A stretch of 64,000 nt of DNA from an uncultured Sphingorhabdus sp. (GCA_947492905.1 CANLOL010000001.1:2024578-2088577), one strand, 5' to 3'; numbered from the stretch's first letter, positions 49,361 to 59,690 are shown. Program-made: numbers and translations. Notes: generated from the letters alone by a model not told the origin.

Positions 49361-50248
49361 TTATGTGCAAGACGCACCATGAATTTGTGCAATAGCGCTA
49401 TCTAGAGATGCATCGAAATTATCATCATCCATTGTATCGCGCAAATCTTGCAATAAAGCGCGAGAGAAACTAGCTATCATGCCTTTATTTTTGGCCAATT
49501 CTTCGCAAGCTTCATCGCGCGCAAACCCACCTGATAGTGCAACAACGCGCGCAACTTTCGGATGATCCACCAACGGCGCATATAAATTCGCCTCAGCAGG
49601 AATAGAGAGTTTCAACATTACTTTGCGATTATCCGCGAGAGAATCCAATGCTTTACTCAATTCATCTCTTAATATCACATCGCATTGTGCCCGTTCATCG
49701 CTTTTGATGTTAATTTCAGGTTCGATGATAGGCATTAGCCTATGATCTATAATCTGATTAGCAAAGTTAAATTGCTGCGCCACATTAGCCGCAATACCGC
49801 TGCGCGATGCTTTATTAATCACCGAACGCATTTTGGTACCAAAAACACCCTTCGCTTTGCCGCGCTCACACAATTCGCTCAATATAGGAATAGGCTTCAT
49901 CATTTGAACTCCATCTTCCTCTGCCTCTAGGCCTTTATCAACCTTAAGAAATGGAACGATACCGCGCTCCCAAAGCAGCGCCGGTACGGATTTACCGCCA
50001 GCATCACCATCCATTGTTTTTTCAAACAAGATAGCGCCTAATATGCGCTCTCCATTGAAACAGGGCGATGTCACTATGCGGCTGCGCATTGCATGAATTA
50101 GCGCAAACATTTCATCATCCCCGCTATAGGCATTTTCTTCTATACCATAACCTTTAAGAGCCTTTGGTGTAGAACCACCGCTTTGATCAAGGGCTGCAAT
50201 AAAACCTTTGCCGGTTTCTATTTGTTCCATCATTTTGGGATCATGCAT
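49361..50248 (-). CDS. fda: Fructose-bisphosphate aldolase, class I
   Basis: Cleaves fructose-1,6-bisphosphate to triose phosphates by a Schiff-base mechanism. The 295 residues resemble the monomer-sized bacterial class I enzymes: GFIAALDQSGGSTPKAL at the start, ILFEKTMDG, VPFLKVDKGLE, MPIIEPEI, VMLKLSIP (candidate Schiff-base Lys) and VALSGGFARDEA. No class II aldolase is in the window. 331 bp lie between it and pgk, so it may have its own promoter. Confidence 0.94.
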   Translation of the reverse strand: MHDPKMMEQIETGKGFIAALDQSGGSTPKALKGYGIEENAYSGDDEMFALIHAMRSRIVTSPCFNGERILGAILFEKTMDGDAGGKSVPALLWERGIVPFLKVDKGLEAEEDGVQMMKPIPILSELCERGKAKGVFGTKMRSVINKASRSGIAANVAQQFNFANQIIDHRLMPIIEPEINIKSDERAQCDVILRDELSKALDSLADNRKVMLKLSIPAEANLYAPLVDHPKVARVVALSGGFARDEACEELAKNKGMIASFSRALLQDLRDTMDDDNFDASLDSAIAQIHGASCT

Positions 50249-50579
50249 GATTATAGTCCTTAGTTTTGGCGTTTTATAGGGTATAAAATCGCTTATAAAA
50301 AATGTTCACTAACGCCTAGACCAGCGCTTATCAAGCACCGCAAAGCACAAAATAATGATAATAAAGCAATGTCTTACGTTGTCATTGCCGATATTTTCAT
50401 TAAAATAACAATGAATCAAAAACTTGGATAAATGCAAATTTTTACACATTATTTAGCACTATAGAAAACGGCTATAATGGTGAATTATTAAGATATGTTT
50501 TTATATGTATCAGCGGCAATGAAATACGCACCGCCCAATAGGCAGCGAAAGGATTATAACATTGTGTAATGATAGAGAA
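50249..50579. other. Non-coding spacer between pgk and fda
   Basis: 331 bp of AT-rich sequence between two co-oriented genes. No credible reading frame, no T-tailed hairpin after pgk and no recognised riboswitch. It probably holds an fda promoter on the minus strand, but no clear hexamer pair stands out. Confidence 0.5.
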
Positions 50580-51776
50580 TTATATTTGCAGAGCTTTAAC
50601 GCCAGGGAGGTCTTTACCTTCCATCCACTCCAAAAATGCACCACCAGCCGTTGAAACAAAGGTGAAATCATCTTTCACACCAGCATGAGCAAGCGCCGCA
50701 ACCGTGTCTCCGCCGCCAGCAACGGATAATAATGATCCTTCTTTGGTCAAGGCAGCAGCCGTGCGTGCCAATGACACAGTGGCCATATCAAATGGCTCCA
50801 TCTCAAACGCTCCCATTGGGCCATTCCAAACCAATGTCTTGCAAATTTTCAGCACATCCGCGAGGGCCTCAACCGCCGCAGGGCCAACATCTAATATCAT
50901 TTCATCCGCGCCCACTTCATGCACATTCACAGTGCGCACAGGCGGGTTCGTCTTAAATTCTTTTGAAACAACAACATCATAGGGCAGATGAACAGTGCAA
51001 TTCGCAGCATCGGCAGCGTCTAGAATCTCTTCGGCAGTCCCTGTTAATTCATGCTCGCATAAGGATTTACCAACATCAACGCCGCGCGCCGCCAAAAATG
51101 TATTGGCCATACCGCCGCCAATTATAAGATGATCAACCTTTGTGACCAGATGCTGTAATACATCTAATTTTGATGATACTTTTGCGCCGCCCACTACCGC
51201 AGCAACAGGATGTTCTGGTGCGCCCAATGCAATGTTGAGTGCTTTTAATTCCGCTTCCATTGATCGGCCAGCATAGCTAGGCAATAAATGGGCCAATCCT
51301 TCGGTGGTAACATGCGCACGGTGCGCCGCTGAAAAAGCATCATTAACGTAAAAATCACCATTGGCAGCAACGGCCTTAGCAAGTTCTGCATCATTGCTCT
51401 CTTCGCCAGCATTAAAACGGCTATTTTCCAAAACAGCAACATCGCCATCGGCCAAAATACCCACCGATTGCTCCACCACTGGTCCGGCCATTTCTGCGAC
51501 AAACATCACTTCTTTGTTCAAAACCTCAGAGAGTTTCTCCACAATCATCGACAAAGATAATTCGCTATGTTTGGAACCTTTGGGACGACCGAAATGAGCA
51601 AGAAGAAGCACTTTTGCGCCTTTGCTCGTTAATTCGCTCACTGTTGGTATAATGGCTTCTAACCGCGTGGAATCGCTAACGCGGCCATCAGCCATTGGTA
51701 CATTTAGGTCAACACGCACCAAAGCACGCTTGCCTTTTATGTCTCCCAAATCATCTAAAGTTTTAAAATTGGCCAT
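50580..51776 (-). CDS. pgk: Phosphoglycerate kinase
   Basis: Produces ATP from 1,3-bisphosphoglycerate. The 398 residues are full length: RVDLNVPM near the start, [42 protein letters not shown] and [11 protein letters not shown]. Follows gap by 45 bp in the tkt-gap-pgk run. Confidence 0.98.
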   Translation of the reverse strand: MANFKTLDDLGDIKGKRALVRVDLNVPMADGRVSDSTRLEAIIPTVSELTSKGAKVLLLAHFGRPKGSKHSELSLSMIVEKLSEVLNKEVMFVAEMAGPVVEQSVGILADGDVAVLENSRFNAGEESNDAELAKAVAANGDFYVNDAFSAAHRAHVTTEGLAHLLPSYAGRSMEAELKALNIALGAPEHPVAAVVGGAKVSSKLDVLQHLVTKVDHLIIGGGMANTFLAARGVDVGKSLCEHELTGTAEEILDAADAANCTVHLPYDVVVSKEFKTNPPVRTVNVHEVGADEMILDVGPAAVEALADVLKICKTLVWNGPMGAFEMEPFDMATVSLARTAAALTKEGSLLSVAGGGDTVAALAHAGVKDDFTFVSTAGGAFLEWMEGKDLPGVKALQI

Positions 51777-51821
51777 ATGAATATTCCGATACAGATGATT
51801 AAGATGTTTGGGAGAGTTTTG

Positions 51822-52829
51822 TTAAATAAGCGATGCCATAACTTTGGCGGTGTCAATCATGCGGTTTGAGAAACCCCACTCATTATCATACCAGCTAACC
51901 ACGCGCGCCAATTTGCCATCCATTACAGATGTTTCTAGGCTATCGATTGATGAGCTAGCAGGTTGATGATTAAAGTCGCTAGAAACCAGCGGCTTATCTT
52001 CATACACCAAGACGCCTTTCATTGGGCCTTCAGCAGCAGCTTTCAAAGCCGCGTTAATTTCTTCGGCAGTGGTATCGCGCGATGGAACAAATGTTAGATC
52101 AACCAAACTCACATTAGGCGTCGGAACACGCACAGAGCTGCCATCCAATTTACCATTTAATTCGGGCAACACCAAACCTACGGCGCGCGCAGCACCAGTT
52201 GTTGTTGGGATGATATTTTGCGCACCGCCGCGCGCACGGCGCATATCGCTGTGCATTTGATCCAGCATACGTTGATCATTGGTATAGCTGTGAATAGTTG
52301 TCATGAAACCGCGCTCAATACCCACCAATTCATTACAGACTTTAGCAACAGGAGCTAAGCAATTGGTAGTGCAGCTTGCGTTAGATACAATCAAATCATC
52401 GGCAGTCAGCGTGTCATGATTAACGCCATAAACGATGGTCTTTAAATCGCCTTTAGCAGGAGCAGAGATTAATACACGTTTTGCACCAGCATCGATATGC
52501 GGTTGTGATGCTTCGACAGATTGGAAAAAGCCTGTGCATTCCAAAACAATATCAATGCCCATTTCAGCATGCGGAAGATTTGCGGGATCACGCTCTGATG
52601 TGACGGCAATTTTTTTGCCCTCAACAACCATATCATTGCCATCGGTGCTAACTTCACCAGCGAAACGACCATGGGTGCTATCATATTTGAACAAAAGCGC
52701 ATTGGCTTGTGTATCTGCCAAATCATTAATCGCTACTAGCTCTAAATTGTCATCGCTGCGTTCCAATATAGCACGCGCCACAAGACGTCCAATACGTCCA
52801 AAACCGTTGATTGCTACTTTCGTGGTCAT
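51822..52829 (-). CDS. gap: Glyceraldehyde-3-phosphate dehydrogenase, type I
   Basis: Oxidises glyceraldehyde-3-phosphate with NAD. The 335 residues begin VAINGFGRIGRLVARA, have the catalytic Cys in SNASCTTNCLAPV, the partner His in TTIHSYTNDQ, and the C-terminal SWYDNEWGFSNRM. Located 76 bp after tkt. Confidence 0.98.
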   Translation of the reverse strand: MTTKVAINGFGRIGRLVARAILERSDDNLELVAINDLADTQANALLFKYDSTHGRFAGEVSTDGNDMVVEGKKIAVTSERDPANLPHAEMGIDIVLECTGFFQSVEASQPHIDAGAKRVLISAPAKGDLKTIVYGVNHDTLTADDLIVSNASCTTNCLAPVAKVCNELVGIERGFMTTIHSYTNDQRMLDQMHSDMRRARGGAQNIIPTTTGAARAVGLVLPELNGKLDGSSVRVPTPNVSLVDLTFVPSRDTTAEEINAALKAAAEGPMKGVLVYEDKPLVSSDFNHQPASSSIDSLETSVMDGKLARVVSWYDNEWGFSNRMIDTAKVMASLI

Positions 52830-52905
52830 TTCAAATCTCCTTTAAAGCCTAATCTATTAGCTTTATGATTGATACTATAGTTGCGCCTATACCAATATTA
52901 ATGAT

Positions 52906-54870
52906 TTACGCTAGGGAATTAATGATTGCAGGTGTAATCTTTTCAGCGGTTAATCCAAAGTGATCGTATAAATCAGCAATAGGAGCAGAGGCGCCGAAAC
53001 TATCAATACCAAAGCGCAAACCATCGCGCCCTGTATAACGCTCCCATCCTTTGGTCGTGCCTGCCTCAATCGATACAATCAGCGCATCGCGCGGCAAAAT
53101 ATCATCTTGATAGCTTTTATCTTGTGCATCAAATAGCTCACAGCAGGGCATAGAGACAACGTCAGCACCGATAGATTGCGCTTCAAGTTGCTCGGCAACT
53201 TCGACTGCAATAGAGACTTCGCTGCCCGTTGCTACCAAGACAATTTTTCTATCCGCTGTGGCTGATTTCAAACGATAAGCGCCCTTTGCACAGGGATTGC
53301 TTGATACATCGCTGCGCAACATTGGCAAGCCTTGACGCGTTAGAGCCAATGTTGATGGCGTTTCTTCATTGGCCAATGCCAAAGCCCAACATTCCGCAGT
53401 CTCAATAGCATCAGCAGGTCTAAATACATTCATATTGGGCATAACGCGCAAGCTTTGCAGATGCTCAATCGGTTGGTGCGTTGGGCCATCTTCACCTAGG
53501 CCAATGCTATCATGTGTCATCACATAAATTACGCGCTTGCGCTGTAATGCTGATAAACGCATTGCAGCACGGGCATAATCAGCAAATACCAAAAATGTTC
53601 CTGCATAAGGGATGATACCGCCATGTAGCGCCATACCGTTCATTGCTGCGGCCATGCCAAATTCTCTGATGCCATAATTGATATAGCGACCATCATATTT
53701 ATCTCTTGTCATTGGCTTGGTTGATGGCGTTTTCGTATTGTTAGAGCCAGTTAAATCAGCACTTCCGCCAATCATTTGCGGAATGGCTTTTGTAAAGATT
53801 TCGAGCGCCATTTCAGATGCTTTGCGGGTCGCAACCTTGGGCTGTTCTGTTGCTAATTTCTCAAGATAAGGCTGTAATGTATCTGGCTCACTATAAGATG
53901 TAGACATAGATTCGAGAATAGCATCTTTTTTGATATTACTATCAAATTGCATTTGCCATTTTTTATGCGCTTCTTTGCCTCTTGTGCCAGTATCCAGCCA
54001 AGCTTCGCCAATATCAACTGGAATGACAAAAGGTTCGCTATCCCATCCTAATTCTCTGCGCACTGCTGCAACTTCATCGGGGCCAAGAGCGGCGCCATGA
54101 ACAGCAGAAGTTCCTTGTTTATTGGGCGCCCCAAAACCGATAACGGTTTTACAAGCAATTAAGCTAGGTCTTGGATCATTAGTCGCTTCTTCTAAAGCGC
54201 GGCGAATATCAGAGAAATCATGACCATCGCATGAAACGACATGCCAACCCGTTGCAACATAGCGTGCTTTAACATCTTCGCTGGTCGATAAATCCGTAGC
54301 ACCATCAATGGTAATGCGGTTATCATCCCATAGAACATTTAATCGTCCTAGTTGAAGATGCCCAGCCAAACCAATAGCTTCGTGATTAATGCCTTCCATT
54401 AAGCAACCATCACCAGCAACCACCCATGTGCGGTGATTGATAACATCATTGCCATGTACTTTGCTCAAATGACGCTCTGCAATGGCCATACCAACAGCAG
54501 TGGCAAGGCCCTGCCCCAATGGACCAGTGGTAGTTTCAACGCCTGCTAATTCGAAATTCTCCGGATGCCCAGCACAAGGACTATGGAGTTTACGGAAATT
54601 AGATATGTCATCAATGCTCGGCGCTGCATAACCAGAGAGATGCAGCAAAGAATAGGCCAGCATAGAACCATGACCAGCAGATAGAACAAATCTATCGCGA
54701 TCCATCCAATCAGGGGCTGTTGGATCAAATTTCAAAAATTCTTTATATAGAATAGTCGCTACATCAGCCATACCCATAGGCATTCCTGGATGGCCGCTAT
54801 TTGCGGCTTGCACTGCATCCATAGACAAAGCCCTAATCGCATTGGCCATTTGGCGTTCACTGACTTTCAT
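52906..54870 (-). CDS. tkt: Transketolase
   Basis: TPP-dependent two-carbon transfer in the pentose phosphate pathway; needed to feed xylulose-5-phosphate from the xylose genes at 56.7 kb into glycolysis. The 654 residues contain NSGHPGMPMGMA, the TPP site GDGCLMEGINHEAIGLAGH, TIDGATDLSTSED and DSIGLGEDGPTHQPIEHL. The ATG at 54870 (MKVSERQMANAIRAL) follows an AGGGG about 7 bases upstream; in-frame ATGs further up give no conserved sequence. Confidence 0.97.
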   Translation of the reverse strand: MKVSERQMANAIRALSMDAVQAANSGHPGMPMGMADVATILYKEFLKFDPTAPDWMDRDRFVLSAGHGSMLAYSLLHLSGYAAPSIDDISNFRKLHSPCAGHPENFELAGVETTTGPLGQGLATAVGMAIAERHLSKVHGNDVINHRTWVVAGDGCLMEGINHEAIGLAGHLQLGRLNVLWDDNRITIDGATDLSTSEDVKARYVATGWHVVSCDGHDFSDIRRALEEATNDPRPSLIACKTVIGFGAPNKQGTSAVHGAALGPDEVAAVRRELGWDSEPFVIPVDIGEAWLDTGTRGKEAHKKWQMQFDSNIKKDAILESMSTSYSEPDTLQPYLEKLATEQPKVATRKASEMALEIFTKAIPQMIGGSADLTGSNNTKTPSTKPMTRDKYDGRYINYGIREFGMAAAMNGMALHGGIIPYAGTFLVFADYARAAMRLSALQRKRVIYVMTHDSIGLGEDGPTHQPIEHLQSLRVMPNMNVFRPADAIETAECWALALANEETPSTLALTRQGLPMLRSDVSSNPCAKGAYRLKSATADRKIVLVATGSEVSIAVEVAEQLEAQSIGADVVSMPCCELFDAQDKSYQDDILPRDALIVSIEAGTTKGWERYTGRDGLRFGIDSFGASAPIADLYDHFGLTAEKITPAIINSLA

Positions 54871-55091
54871 AAAAACCCCTGATTTTTTCACACTGTAAAT
54901 AATTGCAATATTAATCTGATTCGCAGATTTCACTCTCATTGCGGAGCAAACTATGAGCGTCAAGGCTAGGCTTTATATTAACTGGGGGTTTCTATTAAAT
55001 AATCTTATTACAAGATTTAACTTACCCTAATTAATCCTTGTTTTACCTCTTAGTTTTTTTCTGTTATTGAGAAAATAATTGGGAGCAAAAT

Positions 55092-55325
55092 ATGTCACAA
55101 GAACGTCTTAAATTAGCCATTGGTAGATTGGAACATGCACTCTCGCGCGCAGAGAGCAATGGTGATGCTATTATCCTAGCATTAAAGACTGCGCCTGAGG
55201 CTGGAAACACGAGCCCTGATGAGAATTATTTAGCCTTAGAAAAAAAGCATGATCTTCTGAAAAAGCAAGCGGCAGAGGCATTGGCCGCTATTGAGAGTTT
55301 AATCCCTGTGAAAGGACAAAGTTGA
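55092..55325 (+). CDS. Small coiled-coil protein upstream of zapA
   Basis: 77 residues, helical, with heptad-like sequence at both ends (RLKLAIGRLEHALSRAES and ALEKKHDLLKKQAAEALAAIESL). Ends 4 bases inside zapA (ATGA-type overlap), so the two are co-translated. No family recognised with certainty. Size, fold and partner gene recall ZapB-like division proteins, but this is inference. GGGAG lies 8-12 bases upstream of the ATG. Confidence 0.75.
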   Translation: MSQERLKLAIGRLEHALSRAESNGDAIILALKTAPEAGNTSPDENYLALEKKHDLLKKQAAEALAAIESLIPVKGQS

Positions 55326-55669
55326 TGGCGGAAGTTCGATTGCAAATCGCTAATCGCGAATATATCGTCACTTGCCGTGATGGCGAAGAAGACAGATTGA
55401 CCGAACTAGGCGCAATGGTCGATGCAAAAGCCAATGAAGCTGGCGGCAGCGCCGCTGGATTGAATGAAAGCAGATTATTATTATTTGCCGCATTATTGCT
55501 GGCCGATGAGGCCAGCGCCGCAAATATATCTAGCGGGAATGGCTCTAAACCATCTGGCAATGATGATGCGCAATCCGCAAAAGATACAGAGATAGCAGCA
55601 GAAACGATTGAAAAATTAGCCGAACGTGTAGAAAATTTAGCACAAAGCCTTGAGCAATCTATTAAGTGA
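55322..55669 (+). CDS. zapA: Cell division protein ZapA
   Basis: Binds and bundles FtsZ at mid-cell. The 115-residue protein has the ZapA domain at about 3-70 (VRLQIANREYIVTCRDGEEDRLTELGAMVDAKANEA) followed by a helix and coiled coil to the end (ETIEKLAERVENLAQSLEQ). Overlaps the small coiled-coil gene upstream, and 6S RNA follows within about 15 bp. Confidence 0.92.
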   Translation: MMAEVRLQIANREYIVTCRDGEEDRLTELGAMVDAKANEAGGSAAGLNESRLLLFAALLLADEASAANISSGNGSKPSGNDDAQSAKDTEIAAETIEKLAERVENLAQSLEQSIK

Positions 55670-55679
55670 CACTACATAG

Positions 55680-55853
55680 GTTGTGCGTCGTTACTGCAAG
55701 GCACGAACCGCTGAGAACATCCCTGAGGCGATATAATTTTAAAGGGAGCTGTCCCTAGTTGGGCCCTGGCCCGGCATATATGGCACCCACCTGATGCATT
55801 TGGCGTCAGAGGATATTCCGGAAACCGACCTTATTGTGGTTTCGGCGCACCCT
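55680..55853 (+). ncRNA. ssrS: 6S RNA
   Basis: Regulator of RNA polymerase holoenzyme. Found in the classic place between zapA and the formyl-THF cyclo-ligase gene. GTGCGTCG (55683-55690) pairs fully with CGGCGCAC (55843-55850) as the closing stem, with one wobble. Inside is the CCCTGAGGCGATAT stretch typical of proteobacterial 6S, leading into the central open bubble. Ends are approximate. Confidence 0.88.
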
Positions 55854-55879
55854 CAATCCCCGAAAGATTTGACATCATT

Positions 55880-56440
55880 ATGTCCGAGAAGAAAAACCTT
55901 CGTTCCCAATTCAGAGCCCAGCGTGCGGAATATGTGACGGCTCTATCGCCCGCGATGATGCAATTATCTTTTTCTAATGTGCCTAGCCCGCTGCGATCTA
56001 TTTTGGAAAATGCTGCTTGTCTTGCTGCCTATATTCCCATTGGCGCAGAGGCTAACCCATTGAAGATTGTTGCTATAGTCCGCGAAATGGGCCTCAAAAT
56101 ATGTTTGCCGCATGTCACCAGCAAAATCAGCCCAATGCAATTTTTCGAATGGGCTGAAAATGCCCCATTAGAAGAAGGGCCAATGGGATTACAGCAACCC
56201 TCATCAGACAATCCACTTTGCAAGCCTGATGTGATATTAGCTCCATTGGTAGCTTTTGACCGCAGCCTAACGCGCCTTGGCCAAGGCGCCGGCCATTATG
56301 ATCGCGCCCTAAGCTTATTAGAGCCCTCTATTGTCGTCGGATTGGCATGGTCTGCGCAAGAAGCCGATGAATTACCATCAGATCCTTGGGATCAAAAAAT
56401 GGATGCTATTTTAACCGAGAAAGAATGGATAATTTCATGA
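55880..56440 (+). CDS. fau: 5-formyltetrahydrofolate cyclo-ligase
   Basis: Converts 5-formyl-THF to 5,10-methenyl-THF with ATP. The 186 residues contain YIPIGAEANP, the substrate loop and the C-terminal signature FDRSLTRLGQGAGHYDRAL. It follows 6S RNA directly, as ygfA does in E. coli, so both may come from one transcript. ATGA overlap with the next gene. Confidence 0.95.
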   Translation: MSEKKNLRSQFRAQRAEYVTALSPAMMQLSFSNVPSPLRSILENAACLAAYIPIGAEANPLKIVAIVREMGLKICLPHVTSKISPMQFFEWAENAPLEEGPMGLQQPSSDNPLCKPDVILAPLVAFDRSLTRLGQGAGHYDRALSLLEPSIVVGLAWSAQEADELPSDPWDQKMDAILTEKEWIIS

Positions 56441-56670
56441 TCCCAACATGGCGCAAACCTATCGGCATTTTGGCAATGCTAATCTATATTATGATTTGGG
56501 TGTTTTTGGTGGCTAGCGCTGCTGAATGGATAGAATTACTGCCTGTATTAATACAGACTATCATCTATCTATTTTGTGGTATTGTCTGGATTTTCCCATT
56601 AAAACCGATGCTATATTGGATGGAACATGGGCATTGGCCCAAAAAACAGCCCCCAAATAACCCACAATAA
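56437..56670 (+). CDS. DUF2842 family small membrane protein
   Basis: 77 residues with two helices (about 9-30 and 38-58) and the family features TWRKPIGILAM at the start and IVWIFPLKPMLYWME near the end. Function unknown. Start chosen at the ATGA overlap with the cyclo-ligase stop; a longer frame starting at 56386 lies inside that gene. Confidence 0.85.
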   Translation: MIPTWRKPIGILAMLIYIMIWVFLVASAAEWIELLPVLIQTIIYLFCGIVWIFPLKPMLYWMEHGHWPKKQPPNNPQ

Positions 56671-56684
56671 AACAGGTGAAAACA

Positions 56685-56716
56685 AAACAGCCCGAGAAAT
56701 AATCCTCAGGCTGTTT
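56685..56716 (-). terminator. Terminator hairpin between DUF2842 and xylA
   Basis: AAACAGCCCGAG (56685-56696) pairs with CTCAGGCTGTTT (56705-56716), 12 bp with one mismatch and an 8-nt loop. The minus strand continues into TTTTGTTTT, so it mainly ends xylBA; the plus strand has a weaker T-tail and may use it in part. Confidence 0.8.
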
Positions 56717-56738
56717 CATAAATGAGATATTATAGAAA

Positions 56739-58073
56739 TTATTTGATGCTTTGATTAATCAAATTTTCCAAATATTCTTGCTTTCCAGAGCTATGAGAGC
56801 CGTTAATACCATCGCTTGCTACCGTATCCGCAATGCTTGCTAGGCTGGCATCATCAGAAATCATAGCCTGTCCAAGACCCGATTCCCAACCTGCGTAACG
56901 TTCTTTTTTCATAGCATCAATTTTGCCGCGCTCGATAATATCGGCAGCCGCCAATAGTGCCCGTGCTAAAGCATCTACACCGCCAATATGGCCATAGAAT
57001 AAATCGGCTTCATCATTGCTTTGGCGGCGCACTTTTGCATCAAAATTAAATCCACCAGTGTCAAGGCCACCCGATGGCAATATTTCGATTAGAGCCGAAG
57101 TAATATCACGAATATCAAGATTGAATTGATCGGTGTCCCAACCATTTTGATAATTGCCCATATTAATATCAATCGAACCCATCATATCCAACGAAACAGC
57201 CGTAGCGAGTTCATGCGCAAAGCTATGACCAGATAATGTCGCATGATTAGGCTCAATATTGACATGCACCTCGCCCAGTAAATCATATCTGCGCAAGAAA
57301 CCATAAATGGTAGCCGTATCAAAATCATATTGATGATACATAGGTTCATGCGGTTTTGGTTCGATTAATATCTTGCCTTCAAACCCTATTTTCTTTTTAT
57401 GATCGACGACCATAGAGAGGAAGCGGCCAAAATTATCCTGCTCCCGCTTTAAATCAGTATTTAAGAGCGTGTCATATCCTTCTCTACCGCCCCATAATAC
57501 ATAGTTAGAGCCGCCAAGTTTATGCGTTACTTCTAGGCAATCTCTTATCTGTCTGATGGCACAAGCCGCAACTTGCGGATCAGGATTGGTTAAACCGCCA
57601 GCTGCATAGCGCGGATGGCTGAATAGATTTGCTGTGCCCCATAATAATTTTTTGCCGCTCGCTTCTTGATGGCGGGCCAAATTATCCGCAGCATATTTAA
57701 GATTATTGGACAGCTCGTCTGGGGTATCTGAAGCTTCGGTGACGTCCACATCATGAAAACAATAATAGGGCAAATCTAATTTTGTGAAAAACTCAAATGC
57801 AGCCGCCATTTTGGCATCGGCTGCTGCGCGATCATTATTGGCGCTGTGCCATGGACGGTTAAATGTGCCGCTGCCAAATATATCCATGCCATCTGAACAA
57901 AATGTATGCCAATAACATACCGCCATGCGCAAATGATCTTCCATGCGCTTTCCAAGCACCATCTGATCCTTATCATAATAGCGATATGCTAGCTGGTTCT
58001 CGCTATCAATTCCTTCATATTTTATCGTATCAATATCGGGGAAATAAGATATTGCACTGTTCGTATCAGCCAT
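56739..58073 (-). CDS. xylA: Xylose isomerase
   Basis: Isomerises D-xylose to D-xylulose. The 444 residues are the longer class II type. Metal and substrate motifs: YCFHDVDV, VLWGGREGYDTLLNTD, ILIEPKPHEPMYHQYDFD, NIEPNHATLSGHSFAHE and the closing FNFDAKVRRQS. Its start overlaps the xylB stop by 8 bases, so xylB-xylA is one unit. Terminator follows. Confidence 0.98.
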   Translation of the reverse strand: MADTNSAISYFPDIDTIKYEGIDSENQLAYRYYDKDQMVLGKRMEDHLRMAVCYWHTFCSDGMDIFGSGTFNRPWHSANNDRAAADAKMAAAFEFFTKLDLPYYCFHDVDVTEASDTPDELSNNLKYAADNLARHQEASGKKLLWGTANLFSHPRYAAGGLTNPDPQVAACAIRQIRDCLEVTHKLGGSNYVLWGGREGYDTLLNTDLKREQDNFGRFLSMVVDHKKKIGFEGKILIEPKPHEPMYHQYDFDTATIYGFLRRYDLLGEVHVNIEPNHATLSGHSFAHELATAVSLDMMGSIDINMGNYQNGWDTDQFNLDIRDITSALIEILPSGGLDTGGFNFDAKVRRQSNDEADLFYGHIGGVDALARALLAAADIIERGKIDAMKKERYAGWESGLGQAMISDDASLASIADTVASDGINGSHSSGKQEYLENLINQSIK

Positions 58074-59529
58074 TCGGCACTCCTTTATATTCTTGGCTTA
58101 TTGCTTTATATAATCTTGAGAAACGTTCCATCTTTGGATTTAATTTCTCAATGTCATCTTGCCTAGGTTCAATGCTATCGGTTATTGCAGAGGGCGCAAA
58201 AGCATCCGAATAATCGCCACCTATTTTGGAATAACGCGCCAATCGGGCTGCGCCAAATGCAGGCCCAGTTTCAGAACCATCGCGATATATTAAAGGTCGG
58301 TTTAATGCTGCGGCCAATATGCGCCCCCAATATTGCGATTGAGAACCGCCGCCTATTACAGAGATTGTATCTATCGAAGCGCCTGCGGATAATAATGCTT
58401 TAAACCCATCCGCCATGCCAAATGCAATCCCCTCTAAAACAGATTGGGCTATATCGGCGGCACTGCTATCATGGTTTAACCCGAATAAGACGCCAGATGC
58501 ATGCGGATCATTATGCGGGGTACGCTCGCCAGAGAGATATGGCAGAAAATTTACACCGCAGGCTATGTGCGAATCTTTCTCGGCCTGCGCGATAAAGCTT
58601 TTTGCGCTATCCAGGCCCGTTACACCCATAGCCCAATCTATACAGCTAGCTGCGCTCAGCATAACCGACATTAAGTGCCAGCGCTCTGGAATTGCGTGAC
58701 AAAAAGAATGGACGGCAGATTCAGGGTTAGAGCGAAAAACATTGGTCGCGGCAAATATCACGCCCGACGTCCCCAAAGACATAAGCGCATCACCATCATT
58801 TATAACAGCCGATCCCACTGCGCCAGCGGCATTATCGCCTCCACCGGCAATGATAGGAACCATATCCATCGACCATGCATTAGCAACATCTTGCTTTAAC
58901 CGTCCGGTTTCTTCGGTGCCTTCATATAAACGCGGCATATGATCAACATTAAGCCCGCAGGCCTCTAGCAGCGGATTATGCCATTTGCGGTTTTCAACAT
59001 CCATCCACAAAGTGCCTGCTGAATCTGACATATCAGATGCATATTCGCCGCTCATGCACAAACGAACATAATCTTTTGGCAATAATATTGTGTCGATTTT
59101 ATCAAAAATATCGGCTTCATGCTTGCGAACCCAAGCCAATTTTGGGGCCGTAAAACCAGGCATAACCAAATTAGCGCCTTTGCTTACAAAATCAGATTCT
59201 GCATCTTGTAATTCGCTACATTCAATATGGCTGCGGCCATCATTCCATAAAATAGCAGGGCGCAGAGGATTCTGCTCACTATCAATCAAGGTAGCACCGT
59301 GCATTTGTCCCGTAAGGCCAATTGCCTGAACTTTGCGCCTGTTAAGCGCATTTAATCCATTTACAGCCTCATTGGTGGCATCCCACCAATCCGCGGGATT
59401 TTGCTCGGACCATAATGGATGCGGGCGGCTAATGGGCAAGGACGCACTGCTGCTCTCAACCAATTGACTTTCTTCATTAATAAGAACGGCTTTGACACTT
59501 GACGTGCCTATATCAATTCCGAGATACAC
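58066..59529 (-). CDS. xylB: Xylulokinase
   Basis: Phosphorylates D-xylulose to xylulose-5-phosphate, the substrate of transketolase. The 487-residue FGGY kinase has YLGIDIGTSSVKAVLI, GLTGQMHGATLID, LPKDYVRLCMSGEYASDMSDSAGT, LGTSGVIFAA, YLSGERTPHNDPHASG and the C-terminal GGGSQSQYWGRILAAAL. Divergent from the transporter gene across 161 bp with a LacI-type operator. Confidence 0.97.
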   Translation of the reverse strand: MYLGIDIGTSSVKAVLINEESQLVESSSASLPISRPHPLWSEQNPADWWDATNEAVNGLNALNRRKVQAIGLTGQMHGATLIDSEQNPLRPAILWNDGRSHIECSELQDAESDFVSKGANLVMPGFTAPKLAWVRKHEADIFDKIDTILLPKDYVRLCMSGEYASDMSDSAGTLWMDVENRKWHNPLLEACGLNVDHMPRLYEGTEETGRLKQDVANAWSMDMVPIIAGGGDNAAGAVGSAVINDGDALMSLGTSGVIFAATNVFRSNPESAVHSFCHAIPERWHLMSVMLSAASCIDWAMGVTGLDSAKSFIAQAEKDSHIACGVNFLPYLSGERTPHNDPHASGVLFGLNHDSSAADIAQSVLEGIAFGMADGFKALLSAGASIDTISVIGGGSQSQYWGRILAAALNRPLIYRDGSETGPAFGAARLARYSKIGGDYSDAFAPSAITDSIEPRQDDIEKLNPKMERFSRLYKAISQEYKGVPNG

Positions 59530-59585
59530 AAATCTTCCCTCATTATTTTATCAAGCCCAAAATTTTTATAATAAGGTGCATCAGC

Positions 59586-59614
59586 TTGACATATTATGAT
59601 AACGCTAACATAAG
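59586..59614 (+). promoter_or_regulatory. Promoter of the sugar transporter overlapped by a LacI-type operator
   Basis: TTGACA (59586-59591), 17-bp spacer, CATAAG (59609-59614, 4 of 6 to TATAAT). The imperfect palindrome ATGATAACGCTAACAT (59596-59611) fills the spacer. The operator differs from the one at 63970 at one position. Binding here would block this promoter and probably the opposing xylB promoter. Confidence 0.7.
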
Positions 59615-59690
59615 ATTAGTGTCTATACAAATAAAAATAACATGCAATATTGATAATATTATTGCAAAGATAATGTAAGAGGAGAGCGAA

